A stretch of DNA of 64,000 nt from Deltaproteobacteria bacterium (GTDB taxonomy: Bacteria; Desulfobacterota; Deferrimicrobia; Deferrimicrobiales; Deferrimicrobiaceae): the NCBI GenBank assembly GCA_021815305.1, contig JAKAHC010000001.1, positions 720,303 through 784,302 on the forward strand, given 5' to 3'. The position numbers were made by a program, and so were the translations under genes. Below, in pieces: positions 43,396 to 51,871 of this stretch. Below the pieces are notes generated by a model. It had not been told where the DNA came from, made no database searches, and saw nothing but the letters and a program-made list of their open reading frames with translations. Positions within the stretch are counted from its first letter, which is position 1. Every line of letters starts with the position of its first letter.

Positions 43396-44853
43396 TCAGG
43401 AAATCCCGCCGATGCAGAGGTACTTGATCTCGAGGAACTCCTCGATCCCGTACTTGGACCCTTCCCTCCCGATACCGGACTCCTTCACCCCGCCGAAGGG
43501 CGCGACCTCGGTGGAGATGAGCCCCGTGTTGATGCCGACGATCCCGTATTCGAGCCCCTCCGATACGCGCCAGGTGCGGGCCAGGTCCCGGGTGTAGAAG
43601 TAGGCGGCGAGGCCGAACTCCGTGTCGTTGGCCATGCGGATCGCCTCCTCTTCGGTCGAGAACCGGAAGAGCGGGGCCAGGGGGCCGAACGTCTCCTCCC
43701 GGGCCACGGCCATGTCGCGCGTGACGTCGGCCAGGATCGTGGGCTGGAAGTAGGTCCCCCCCAGGGCGTGGCGCTTCCCGCCGGTCACGACCCGCGCCCC
43801 CTTCGACACCGCGTCTGCGATGTGCTCCTCGACCTTGGCCACCGCGGCCGTGTCGATCAGCGGTCCCTGCTGCGTACCCTCCGACAGACCGTTCCCCACC
43901 TGGAGCTTCTCCACGGCCCGGGCGAGTTTCCCGGCGAACGCATCGTAGACCCCGTCCTGGACGAGGAGCCGGTTCGTGCAGACGCACGTCTGCCCGCTGT
44001 TCCGGTATTTCGACGCGATGGCCCCGGCGACGGCGGCGTCGAGGTCGGCGTCATCGAAGACGAGGAACGGCGCGTTGCCCCCCAGCTCCAGGGACATCTT
44101 CTTCACCGTTCCGGAGCACTGCTGCATGAGCACCTTCCCGATCTGGGTCGAGCCGGTGAAGGTGAGCTTGCGGACCAGCGGGTTCGACGTCAGCTCGCCG
44201 CCGATCGCCCCGGCCGATCCGGTAACGACGTTGAAGACTCCCTTCGGACACCCCGCGCGCTCCGCCAGTTCCGCCAGCGCCAGCGCGGAGTAGGGCGTAT
44301 AGGTGGCGGGCTTCAGCACCACCGTGCAGCCGGAGGCCAGTGCCGGCCCGGCCTTCCGCGTGATCATCGCCGACGGGAAGTTCCACGGCGTGATGGCGCC
44401 GACGACGCCGATCGGCTCCTTCAGGACGACGATCCGCTTGTCGCTCTGGTGCTGCGGGATCGTGTCGCCGTAGACCCGCTTCCCCTCCTCGGCGAACCAT
44501 TCGATGAAGGAGGCCGCGTAGACGATCTCGCCCCGGGATTCGGCCAGAGGCTTCCCCTGCTCCAGCGTCATCAGGACGGCCAGGTCTTCCTGGTTTTCCA
44601 TCATCAGGTCGTACAGGCGGCGCAGGACCGTCGACCTTTCCCTGGCCGTTTTCGCGCGCCAGGCGGGGAATGCGGCGTTGGCGGCGAGGATGGCGCGGCG
44701 GGTCTCGTTGCCCCCCATCCTCGGCACGGTTCCGAGCTTCTCCCCGGTGGCGGGATTGTTCACGTCGATGGCCTTCCCGTCGTCGGCGTCACGCCATGCG
44801 CCATCGATGTAGCACTGCTGCCGGAAAAGGCGTTTGTCCTTCAATGGGATCAT
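43396..44853 (-). CDS. gabD: NAD(P)-dependent succinate-semialdehyde dehydrogenase
   Basis: A 485-residue aldehyde dehydrogenase. It shows QCYIDGAWRDADDGK at the start, the nucleotide segment GVVGAITPWNFPSAMITRK, FTGSTQIGKVLM, the general base in SLELGGNAPF and the catalytic cysteine in NSGQTCVCTNR. The pattern is closest to GabD/SSADH, which oxidises succinate semialdehyde to succinate. ATG 44853 was chosen where the family begins (MIPLKDKRLFRQQ); upstream codons to 44904 are in the livF-gabD gap. The gene follows livF by 53 bases. Confidence 0.9.
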   Translation of the reverse strand: MIPLKDKRLFRQQCYIDGAWRDADDGKAIDVNNPATGEKLGTVPRMGGNETRRAILAANAAFPAWRAKTARERSTVLRRLYDLMMENQEDLAVLMTLEQGKPLAESRGEIVYAASFIEWFAEEGKRVYGDTIPQHQSDKRIVVLKEPIGVVGAITPWNFPSAMITRKAGPALASGCTVVLKPATYTPYSALALAELAERAGCPKGVFNVVTGSAGAIGGELTSNPLVRKLTFTGSTQIGKVLMQQCSGTVKKMSLELGGNAPFLVFDDADLDAAVAGAIASKYRNSGQTCVCTNRLLVQDGVYDAFAGKLARAVEKLQVGNGLSEGTQQGPLIDTAAVAKVEEHIADAVSKGARVVTGGKRHALGGTYFQPTILADVTRDMAVAREETFGPLAPLFRFSTEEEAIRMANDTEFGLAAYFYTRDLARTWRVSEGLEYGIVGINTGLISTEVAPFGGVKESGIGREGSKYGIEEFLEIKYLCIGGIS

Positions 44854-44906
44854 GTCGCGGTTCTCCCCGTGGGGTGGAATGGTTTCACGACCATCGTACC
44901 GCATTG

Positions 44907-45617
44907 TCAGAAGCCGAGGTACGCCTCGCGCACCTTGGGGTCCGATTCGAGGTCCCGGCCGCTTCCTTCCTGGGTGATGCGTCCGTTTTCCATCACGTAA
45001 CAGTAATCCGCGAGCTTCATCGTCTGCCGGACGTTCTGCTCGACGAGGAAGATGGTGAGGCCCTGTGCATGGAGGGACCGCACCACCCGGAAAACCTCCT
45101 CGACCAGCAGGGGGGAAAGTCCCAGGCTCGGCTCATCGAACATGATGAGATCGGGCGCCTGCATCAGCGCGCGCCCGATGGCGACCATCTGCTGTTCCCC
45201 CCCGGACAACGTCTCGGCCACCTGGGTCCGCCGCTCCGCAAGGCGGGGGAAAACGGCGTAGGCCCGTTCGAGGTTTTCCTTCCGGCGGCCCTTCGCCCTC
45301 TTCAGGTAGGATCCCGCGACGAGGTTCTCCTCAACGGTCATCTTGGGGAAGAGCTGCCGTCCTTCCGGCACGAGGGTGATCCCCATTTCCGCCACCCTGT
45401 GCACCGGCCGGCCGGTGATGACCTGCCCGCTGTAGCGGACCGTCCCGGCGAACGGCCGCACGAGGCCGCAGATCGCCTTGAGGGTGGTGGTCTTCCCCGC
45501 GCCGTTCGCTCCGAGGAGGGCGACCAACTGCCCTTTCTTCACGGAGAAGGAAATCTCCCACAGGACCCGCGTGTCCCCGTAAGCCACCGAGATGCCTTGG
45601 GCTTCCAGGACGTTCAT
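44907..45617 (-). CDS. livF: Branched-chain amino acid ABC transporter ATP-binding protein LivF
   Basis: A 236-residue ABC ATPase. Walker A GANGAGKTT, signature LSGGEQQMVAIGRAL and Walker B LIMFDEPSLGLSP are clear. The C-terminal FLVEQNVRQTMKLADYCYVMENG is typical of LivF. The start overlaps the livG stop (ATGA). The transporter's substrate is probably a non-standard amino acid, given its catabolic neighbours. Confidence 0.93.
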   Translation of the reverse strand: MNVLEAQGISVAYGDTRVLWEISFSVKKGQLVALLGANGAGKTTTLKAICGLVRPFAGTVRYSGQVITGRPVHRVAEMGITLVPEGRQLFPKMTVEENLVAGSYLKRAKGRRKENLERAYAVFPRLAERRTQVAETLSGGEQQMVAIGRALMQAPDLIMFDEPSLGLSPLLVEEVFRVVRSLHAQGLTIFLVEQNVRQTMKLADYCYVMENGRITQEGSGRDLESDPKVREAYLGF

Positions 45618-46339
45618 GCCTCTCCCCCCCCCAGGTACGCCTCCACCACGCCCGGGTCCCTGGCGACCTCCCCCGGGGGGCCCTCGGCGATCTTTTGCCC
45701 GAAATTGAGCACCACCAGGCGGTCGCTGATCCGCATGATGACGCGCATGATGTGCTCGACGATCAGGATGGTGATCCCCCGGTCCCGGAGCTTGAGGATC
45801 AGGTCGATCGTGTGATCGACCTCGGTCGGGTTCAGCCCCGCCACGACCTCGTCGAGGAGGAGGAAGGTCGGATCGAGGGCAAGGGCCTTGCCGATCTCCA
45901 GGCGCTTTCTCCCCGCCAGCGTCAGGCTCGCCGCCGACTGGTGGGCCTTGTCCGCCAGTTCGGTGAATTCGAGGACCTTCCACGCGTGCTCCTCGGCCCG
46001 CGCCCTCTTTGGATGGCGCAGGAACGAGGCGATGACCACGTTCTCGAGGACCGACAGGCCGGGGAACGGCTTGACCACCTGGAACGTCCGCCCGATCCCC
46101 CGGCCCGCCAGGACATAAGGGGGCTTCCCGCTGATGTTCTTTCCCTGGAACAGGATTTTCCCACGGGAGGGCGCGAAGTACCCGCTGATGACGTTGAAGA
46201 GGGTGGTCTTGCCGGCCCCGTTGGGGCCGATGAGCCCCACGATCTCCTTCGGGTGCACCTGGAACGAGACCTCGCTCACCGCGGCGAGCCCCCCGAAATT
46301 CTTCGTGAGGTTGTCCACCACGAGGATCGGCTCAGCCAT
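45614..46339 (-). CDS. livG: Branched-chain amino acid ABC transporter ATP-binding protein LivG
   Basis: A 241-residue ABC ATPase with Walker A GPNGAGKTTLFNVISGYF, a LivG-type signature region SLTLAGRKRLEIGKALAL and Walker B FLLLDEVVAGLNP. The start MAEPILVVDN overlaps the end of livM by eight bases. It would partner LivF as a heterodimer. Confidence 0.93.
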   Translation of the reverse strand: MAEPILVVDNLTKNFGGLAAVSEVSFQVHPKEIVGLIGPNGAGKTTLFNVISGYFAPSRGKILFQGKNISGKPPYVLAGRGIGRTFQVVKPFPGLSVLENVVIASFLRHPKRARAEEHAWKVLEFTELADKAHQSAASLTLAGRKRLEIGKALALDPTFLLLDEVVAGLNPTEVDHTIDLILKLRDRGITILIVEHIMRVIMRISDRLVVLNFGQKIAEGPPGEVARDPGVVEAYLGGGEA

Positions 46340-47324
46340 GGCTGTTCCCCCCTTCCGTCTCCGGAAGAACCGCCCCCGGTCCCTTTTCCTCCGGGGAAGG
46401 CCCATTCCTCCGCCCTCGCTGGGGAAGCACCCCGAGGACCCCGTTGGGGAGGAAGACGACGCTGCCGGCGATGACGGCGCCAAGGATGATGATGTAGAGC
46501 ACCTCGTAATCGGACAGATAGGCCCAGAAGGCCGTTTTGAAGGCGAAGATCAGGATCGCACCGACCACGGGGCCGACGAGCGTCCCCATCCCCCCGAAGA
46601 CGACCATGACGAGCGCCTGGTCGCTCACGAGGTCCCCCAGCGTGGAGGCGGGGTCGATGAAGGTGACCCAGTAGGCGAACACCCCGCCGATGATCCCCGT
46701 GGGGACGGCGGAGAGGATGAACGCCTGCATCTTGAGCTTGGTGGGGTTCAGGCCCAGCGCCTTGGCCCCCTGTTCGTCCTCGCGGACCGCCTTGAGCTTG
46801 AGCCCGAACGGGGCCCGCTCGAGGAGGAACCAGTAGGCGAAGAAGGTGATCCCCACCAGCCCGAGCATGACGTAGTAGAAGAACCGGGGCGAAAGGAAGG
46901 CCGGGAGGCGCATCCCGTCCGGTCCGCCGGTGACGTCCATGATCAGGACGAGTTGCTGGATGGCCCGGGCGAGCGCCCACGTGGCGATGGCGAAGTACGC
47001 CCCGCGCAGCCGCAGCGTGGGGAACCCCGCGATGAGCGCCCCGATCCCCGCCGCCGCTCCCCCAAGGACCGCCGCGGGGGCGAAGTGCCACCCGGCCCGG
47101 ACCATGAGGATCGCGGTGGTGTAGGCGCCGATGCCGAAGAAGGCGCTGTGGCCGAAGTTGAGGTATCCCGTGTACCCCGCGAGGACGTCGAAGGTCACTG
47201 CGAGGCCGATCCACATGACGGCCTCGGTGAAGACCCGCAGGAGGAACGTGTCGTGGACGACTGCCGGAACCAGGAGGGTCGCCGCGAAGACGAAAAGGTA
47301 CCCGAGCAGGCGTCTGTCCTTCAT
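46332..47324 (-). CDS. livM: Branched-chain amino acid ABC transporter permease LivM
   Basis: A 330-residue permease with eight to ten hydrophobic segments and LivM-type signatures: LDVLAGYTGYLNFGHSAFFGIGAYTTAIL in the N-terminal half and VREDEQGAKALGLNPTKLKMQAF, the cytoplasmic loop that contacts the ATPase. It partners LivH. The stop overlaps the livG start. Confidence 0.93.
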   Translation of the reverse strand: MKDRRLLGYLFVFAATLLVPAVVHDTFLLRVFTEAVMWIGLAVTFDVLAGYTGYLNFGHSAFFGIGAYTTAILMVRAGWHFAPAAVLGGAAAGIGALIAGFPTLRLRGAYFAIATWALARAIQQLVLIMDVTGGPDGMRLPAFLSPRFFYYVMLGLVGITFFAYWFLLERAPFGLKLKAVREDEQGAKALGLNPTKLKMQAFILSAVPTGIIGGVFAYWVTFIDPASTLGDLVSDQALVMVVFGGMGTLVGPVVGAILIFAFKTAFWAYLSDYEVLYIIILGAVIAGSVVFLPNGVLGVLPQRGRRNGPSPEEKGPGAVLPETEGGNSHG

Positions 47325-47334
47325 GCGGTTTTTC

Positions 47335-48219
47335 TTAAACCCCCTTGCCGAACAGCCCGCGGGGAGACACGAGCAGGATGGTGTAGAGGATGGCGAATAC
47401 GGCCAGGAGCGTGTAGCCGGGGTCCAGGTAGATGAGGAAGAACGACTGGATGATGCCGAGGAGGAACGCCGCCGCCGGGACCCCCGCCAGGTAGCCCATG
47501 CCGGCGAGCACCACGACGAAGAAGGCGAAGATCGTGTAATCGGGCCCCATCTTCGCCGACAGCGACAGGATCATCCCGATGAGGACCCCGGTCATCGCGC
47601 TGATGCCGACGTAGATGCCGTAGACATAGGCGCTGGTCCGCTTGTTGTTGACCCCCATCAACCCCGCGGCGTCGCGATTCTGCGCAAGCGCCCGGACCCC
47701 CAGCCCGAAGTCGGTGTGCTTGAGCAGGTAGTGCAGGATCCCCGTGATCAACAACGCGTAGAGCAGGCCCGCAAGGCGCACCGAGGAGACGGTCATGGAA
47801 AACCCGCCCTCCTGGAGGAAGAAGGATCCGTTCGAAAACCTGGAGGGAACCGAGTGGCTGTAGAAGCCGAAGAACGTCTGGGCGAGGCCGCGGAACATGA
47901 GGCTCAGGCCGAAGGTGAACACCAGCCCCATGAGCAGGGGGTTCCCCCGATGCCCGGAGAGAACGCGGTGGATCAGCGGCTGGAAAAGGTAGCCGACCAC
48001 CGCGAAGACGGCGAACACCGCCGGGAGGAGGAGCATCGGTTCGACGTGTGTCCACTCGTTGAGGTAGAAGCCCGCGAAGCCTCCCAGCATGATCCACTCG
48101 CCCACGGCGAAATCGATCACGTGCATCACCCCGTAGACCAGGGAAAAGCCGATGGCGATGATGATGTAGATCGCCCCCAGCATGATCCCGTCCACGAGGG
48201 CCTGCGGCAGCAGTTCCAT
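47335..48219 (-). CDS. livH: Branched-chain amino acid ABC transporter permease LivH
   Basis: A 294-residue permease beginning MELLPQALVDGIMLGAIYIIIAIGFSLVYGVM. VNNKRTSAYVYGIYVGISAMTGVL and VRALAQNRDAAGLMGVN form the ATPase-contact loop. The start at 48219 was chosen over upstream in-frame codons, which fall into the livK-livH intergenic DNA. The 153 bases upstream contain no clear promoter. Confidence 0.93.
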   Translation of the reverse strand: MELLPQALVDGIMLGAIYIIIAIGFSLVYGVMHVIDFAVGEWIMLGGFAGFYLNEWTHVEPMLLLPAVFAVFAVVGYLFQPLIHRVLSGHRGNPLLMGLVFTFGLSLMFRGLAQTFFGFYSHSVPSRFSNGSFFLQEGGFSMTVSSVRLAGLLYALLITGILHYLLKHTDFGLGVRALAQNRDAAGLMGVNNKRTSAYVYGIYVGISAMTGVLIGMILSLSAKMGPDYTIFAFFVVVLAGMGYLAGVPAAAFLLGIIQSFFLIYLDPGYTLLAVFAILYTILLVSPRGLFGKGV

Positions 48220-48372
48220 GTCTCCTCCGGCGTATTCTCTCGATCCGGGGCTACAGGCCCCCTCGGGCCTGCGGACGGCACGGGACGAAGGGGGATGCGC
48301 CCGGCGGAGGATCCCCCGCACACAACGCGGGACGCCGCCGACGCATCCCCCCGGATCGCTACATTCCCGCGG

Positions 48373-49611
48373 TTACCGCTTGTCCCAGGGAGTCATCGGG
48401 TACTGGGCCTTGGCTTCCGCATCCCGCTTGGGGCCCACCACCACCACTTTGCCTCCCTGGATCTGAATGGTCAGGGGGTTCAAGCCGACATTGGCGTGAT
48501 AGTAGTCGCCCTCCGTGGCGAACTTGACCCTGCCGTAGAAGGTCTCCACGTCGACCCCCTCCAGCGCCTTGATCAGTTCGGCCCGCTTCGCCTCGGAGAT
48601 CGGCGGGGTCGCCTTGATCTTCTCGAGGGCGACCTGGAACGCGATCCCGGCGGCGGAGGATCCGGCCTGGGTGTAGTCCGCGGGGACGTGGAACGCCTTC
48701 ATGGCCGCCGCCGCGTAGGTCGGGGAGTCCTTCCAGAGGATCTTGCTCTTCGTCTTCTCCGAAGCCGTCCACACCGCGCCGCCGAAGGTCTGGTTGGCGT
48801 CCTTGCCGAGCGCCTCCACGAACGCGGGCTCGGTCACGCCGTAGTGCATGAGAAGCGCTTTCGGCGTGAAATCGATCTGCCGGAGCGACTTGACGAGCTT
48901 GATCAGCTCCTCGTCGTGACCGCCGAAGGCCACGAGGTCGGGGTTCAGGACCTTCGCCGCGGACATGAGGGGGGTCAGATCCTGGCCGGCCGGCACGATG
49001 TTGAACTTGAGGACCTTGATCCCCGCCTTCTTCGCCGCGCTCTCGAAGGCCTCGGCCGTCGCCTTGGAGAAGGTGTCGTTCGAGCCGAAGATCACGGCCG
49101 TTTTGGGGGCGGGGGAAAGGCCGGCGAGCGTCTGGATGGCCGCGGCTCCCGTGAAGTTGACCGGCGGGATCGTCCCGAAGGTGTAGAGGAACTTCTGCTT
49201 CCAGATGAGGGGCGATTCGGCCGATCCCGTGATCATCGGGACCTTGTACTTCTCGACCACCGGCGCCACGGCGATGGTGACCCCGGAGGAGTAGGGCCCG
49301 AGGATGAAATCGACCTTCTCCTGGGTGATCAGCCGCTCCGCCGCGGCCGCCCCTTGGGAGGGGTTGGACTGCGCGTCCGAATAGTAGAGTTTCACCTTGT
49401 ATTTCCTGCCGCCGATGGCGATGCCGCCCGCCTTGTTGACCGCTTCCGCCCAGAGGTCGTACCCGCGTTTCGTCACGTTGCCGCCGGTGGCGAGGTCGCC
49501 GGAGAGTTCCGTGACGACGCCCACCTTGAAAAAGTCCCGCTTCTCCGCGGCGCGCAGGGGAACCGCGAACGCCACTGCCGCAATGAGGGCCAACCACACC
49601 GCTTTTTTCAT
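48373..49611 (-). CDS. livK: ABC transporter substrate-binding protein, LivK family
   Basis: A 412-residue periplasmic binding protein with a signal peptide (MKKAVWLALIAAVAFAVPLRA, cleavage before AEKR) and a type I fold: FKVGVVTELSGDLATGG, FILGPYSSGVTIAVAPVVEKYKVPMI and QKFLYTFGTIPPVNF. Two ATGs stand in tandem; the second has GGAGG at a better distance. Transcription should come from the sigma-54 promoter at 49699-49714. This is the first gene of the liv-gab run. Confidence 0.9.
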   Translation of the reverse strand: MKKAVWLALIAAVAFAVPLRAAEKRDFFKVGVVTELSGDLATGGNVTKRGYDLWAEAVNKAGGIAIGGRKYKVKLYYSDAQSNPSQGAAAAERLITQEKVDFILGPYSSGVTIAVAPVVEKYKVPMITGSAESPLIWKQKFLYTFGTIPPVNFTGAAAIQTLAGLSPAPKTAVIFGSNDTFSKATAEAFESAAKKAGIKVLKFNIVPAGQDLTPLMSAAKVLNPDLVAFGGHDEELIKLVKSLRQIDFTPKALLMHYGVTEPAFVEALGKDANQTFGGAVWTASEKTKSKILWKDSPTYAAAAMKAFHVPADYTQAGSSAAGIAFQVALEKIKATPPISEAKRAELIKALEGVDVETFYGRVKFATEGDYYHANVGLNPLTIQIQGGKVVVVGPKRDAEAKAQYPMTPWDKR

Positions 49612-49698
49612 CATCTGCCTCCTTTGTGGATGGGAAGTCCCGGCGGGATCGCCCCGCCTTTCCGGGGAACCGGCCTTTCGCTGCCGTCCGCCAAATGG

Positions 49699-49714
49699 AG
49701 CAAACGGCATGCCA
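49699..49714 (-). promoter_or_regulatory. Sigma-54 (-24/-12) promoter of the liv operon
   Basis: On the minus strand TGGCATG-CCGT-TTGCT, compared with the consensus TGGCACG-N4-TTGCW. GG and GC are exactly ten bases apart, as required. Only the sixth position departs from consensus. It lies about 90 bases upstream of the livK start and 70 bases downstream of the dyad at 49784-49805. Confidence 0.85.
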
Positions 49715-49783
49715 TGGAGAAAACGCCCCGGCGGGCATGGAGATTCGGGCCAAGGCGGCCCCTCTCCCCGCGCTTCCCTCCCG

Positions 49784-49805
49784 GATTATGCGCCGCCGCA
49801 TAATC
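49784..49805. promoter_or_regulatory. Upstream activating dyad for the liv promoter
   Basis: A perfect inverted repeat with nine-base arms, GATTATGCG-N4-CGCATAATC, which can also be read as ATTATGC-N6-GCATAAT. It lies just after the stop of the sigma-54 activator gene and about 70 bases upstream of the -24 box, the right place for an enhancer site. A related site stands before the gabT promoter. Confidence 0.75.
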
Positions 49806-49836
49806 TGTGGGTGAAACGTGCGTTCCTTCCAGGGCG

Positions 49837-51612
49837 TCAGGCGATGCCGTAACGCTTCAGTTTCCGCGCGATGGTGGACTGGTTGATCCCCAGCGCGACC
49901 GCCATGCGGGTCTGGTTCCCGTAACGCTCCCGGCTCTCCACGAGAAGGGAGCGCTCCAGACTTTCCAGCGCCTCTTTCAGCGTCACCTGCCCGGGCCATC
50001 CCCCCCCGGCGGGGACTTCCTCCTCGGAACCCCGCAGCACGTCCCCGGGGAGATCCTTCAGGTCGATCCACTCCGTGTCGGTCATCACGACGAGGCGCTC
50101 GCAAAGGTTGATGAGCTCCCGAACGTTTCCCGGATAGCTGTACGCGAGCAGCGCGTCGGACGCCTCGCGGGAGAGCATCTTCCCGGTGCCGTGCTTCCCG
50201 GCGAAGGAATCGATGTGGTGGCGCAGCAGCGGCAGGATGCACTCCTTGCGCTCCCGGAGCGGGGGCACGCGGATCGGGATGACGTTGAGCCGGTAATACA
50301 GGTCGAGGCGGAACTTTCCCTTCTCCACCATGTCTTCCAGGTCGGCGTTCGTGGCGGCAAGGATCCGGACGTCCATCCGGAGGTTCCGGGTACCCCCCAC
50401 CCGCATGACGCAGCCGTCCTCCAGGAAGCGCAGGAGCTTGACCTGGGAAGACAGCGGCAGCTCCGCGATCTCGTCGAGGAAGAGGGTCCCCCCGTCCGCG
50501 AGCTCGAAATATCCCGGCTTCCCCGTGGCCTGCGCCCCGGTGAACGCCCCCTTTTCGTACCCGAACAGCTCCGCCTCGATGAGCGACACGGGGATCGCGC
50601 CGCAGTTGATCTTCAGCAGCGGCTTCCCGGCGCGGCCGGAATATTTGTGGATCAGGTCCGCGATCAGCCCCTTCCCCACGCCGGACTCCCCGAGGATCAG
50701 GACCGAGGAATCCACCGGGCTCACCTTGAGGGCCTGGCGCAGCACCTTGAGCATCGACGGGCTTCTTGCGATCACCCGCCGCGACTCGACCTCCAGGTTC
50801 TGCATTTCCAGGATCTGGTAGCGGAACCGGTCCTTGATCGCCTCCTGCTCTTCCAGCTGCCGCTGCAGCGCCTCGATCTCGGTGATGTCCCTCTCGTTCA
50901 CCACGACCCGGAACAGGTTCCCCTCCGCGTCGAAAACGGGGCTTCCCGTGAGCACGAGTTTCCTCCCGGCCCGCTCCTGGAGCATGTGCACGACCGACCG
51001 GGTGCGGAGGACCTCCAGGGTGGCGGACCGGTCGATGAACCCCTGCGCGACGAGGTCCCGCATGTTCCTCCCCGTCACCTCTTCGGCCCGTATGCTGTTG
51101 AGCCTCTCCGAAGCCGGATTGATGCGCAGCACGTTGGCTTCCCCGTCGCAGATCCACAACCCCTCGGAGGAAAGATCGATGATCGCCTCCTGCTCGCGCG
51201 CAAGTTCCTGGAAGGAGCTCATTCTGCGGACGGTCGCCTCCAGTTCCGTCCCGTCGATGAAGACGCAGAGCACCCCCCGGAGCGTCTCTCCGACCAGGAT
51301 CGCGTTCAGTTGCGCAAGGAAGGTGCATCTCTCCCGCCGCACGAGGATCCCCGCCCTGGGAACGCGGTCCGCCACGGTCTTCTCCACCTCGGAGGAGAGT
51401 TCCGGGACCGTTTCCGCGAGTTTCGCCCCGGGGAAAGCGCCGAATTTTTCCCGCGCGACCCGGTTTGCAAGGAGAACCCACCCGCCCGGATCCACGGCGA
51501 GCACGCCGTTTCCCGTGGCGTTGAGCAGGGCGCGGTTGAACCCCTCCCCCAGCTCCGATTCCAGGCCGGAGGCCCCTCCCGCCGGGGACGGGCGATCCAC
51601 GACTTCCGCCAT
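49837..51612 (-). CDS. Sigma-54-dependent transcriptional activator with two PAS domains
   Basis: A 591-residue enhancer-binding protein. Two PAS-type sensory domains lie at about residues 25-130 (LLNATGNGVLAVDPGGWVLLANR) and 140-250 (IIDLSSEGLWICDGEANVLRINPASERL, with HMLQERAGRKLVLTGSPVFD). The AAA+ domain has Walker A GESGVGKG near 305 and the sigma-54-contact GAFTGA near 354. A Fis-type helix-turn-helix ends the protein (MAVALGINQSTIARKLKRYGIA). No receiver domain is present, so a small molecule or redox state sensed by PAS is the likely signal. It lies between two sigma-54 promoters with matching dyads and should control both. Confidence 0.93.
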   Translation of the reverse strand: MAEVVDRPSPAGGASGLESELGEGFNRALLNATGNGVLAVDPGGWVLLANRVAREKFGAFPGAKLAETVPELSSEVEKTVADRVPRAGILVRRERCTFLAQLNAILVGETLRGVLCVFIDGTELEATVRRMSSFQELAREQEAIIDLSSEGLWICDGEANVLRINPASERLNSIRAEEVTGRNMRDLVAQGFIDRSATLEVLRTRSVVHMLQERAGRKLVLTGSPVFDAEGNLFRVVVNERDITEIEALQRQLEEQEAIKDRFRYQILEMQNLEVESRRVIARSPSMLKVLRQALKVSPVDSSVLILGESGVGKGLIADLIHKYSGRAGKPLLKINCGAIPVSLIEAELFGYEKGAFTGAQATGKPGYFELADGGTLFLDEIAELPLSSQVKLLRFLEDGCVMRVGGTRNLRMDVRILAATNADLEDMVEKGKFRLDLYYRLNVIPIRVPPLRERKECILPLLRHHIDSFAGKHGTGKMLSREASDALLAYSYPGNVRELINLCERLVVMTDTEWIDLKDLPGDVLRGSEEEVPAGGGWPGQVTLKEALESLERSLLVESRERYGNQTRMAVALGINQSTIARKLKRYGIA

Positions 51613-51666
51613 CCTTGATGTCTCCTTTCGGTTTCCGCCGGCCGCCGGCCGAGCGCTCCCGCACGT

Positions 51667-51686
51667 ATTATGCACAATAGCATGGA
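51667..51686. promoter_or_regulatory. Upstream activating dyad for the gabT promoter
   Basis: ATTATGC-N6-GCAT, the same half-site and spacing as the dyad at 49784-49805, with the second arm matching in four of seven bases before diverging. It lies 125-145 bases upstream of the gabT -24 box. It also overlaps the region from which the activator gene is transcribed, so autoregulation is possible. Confidence 0.6.
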
Positions 51687-51810
51687 ATATGCGAAACAGA
51701 ATGAATTCTTCCCGGCACCATCGCGAACTATTCCCGGCAATCGCCCGCCTCCCGGACGGTTTCCCCGGCAATGCCACGGCACCGGGGTCCGTTGGCAAGG
51801 TACGCCTGCA

Positions 51811-51826
51811 TGGTATGGTCATTGCT
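51811..51826 (+). promoter_or_regulatory. Sigma-54 (-24/-12) promoter of gabT
   Basis: TGGTATG-GTCA-TTGCT on the plus strand, with GG and GC exactly ten bases apart. Two positions differ from consensus in the -24 box, none in the -12 box. Transcription would start near 51838, about 35 bases before the gabT ATG. Confidence 0.75.
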
Positions 51827-51871
51827 TCGATGCCGGGAACGGAGTGCCCGAAGCCAAAAGGAGACGGACGG

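Noticed and set aside
51791..51809. TGGCAAG upstream of gabT as the -24 box
   Set aside because: The GC dinucleotide that follows is two bases too far away. The box at 51811-51826 has the exact ten-base spacing and a perfect TTGCT.
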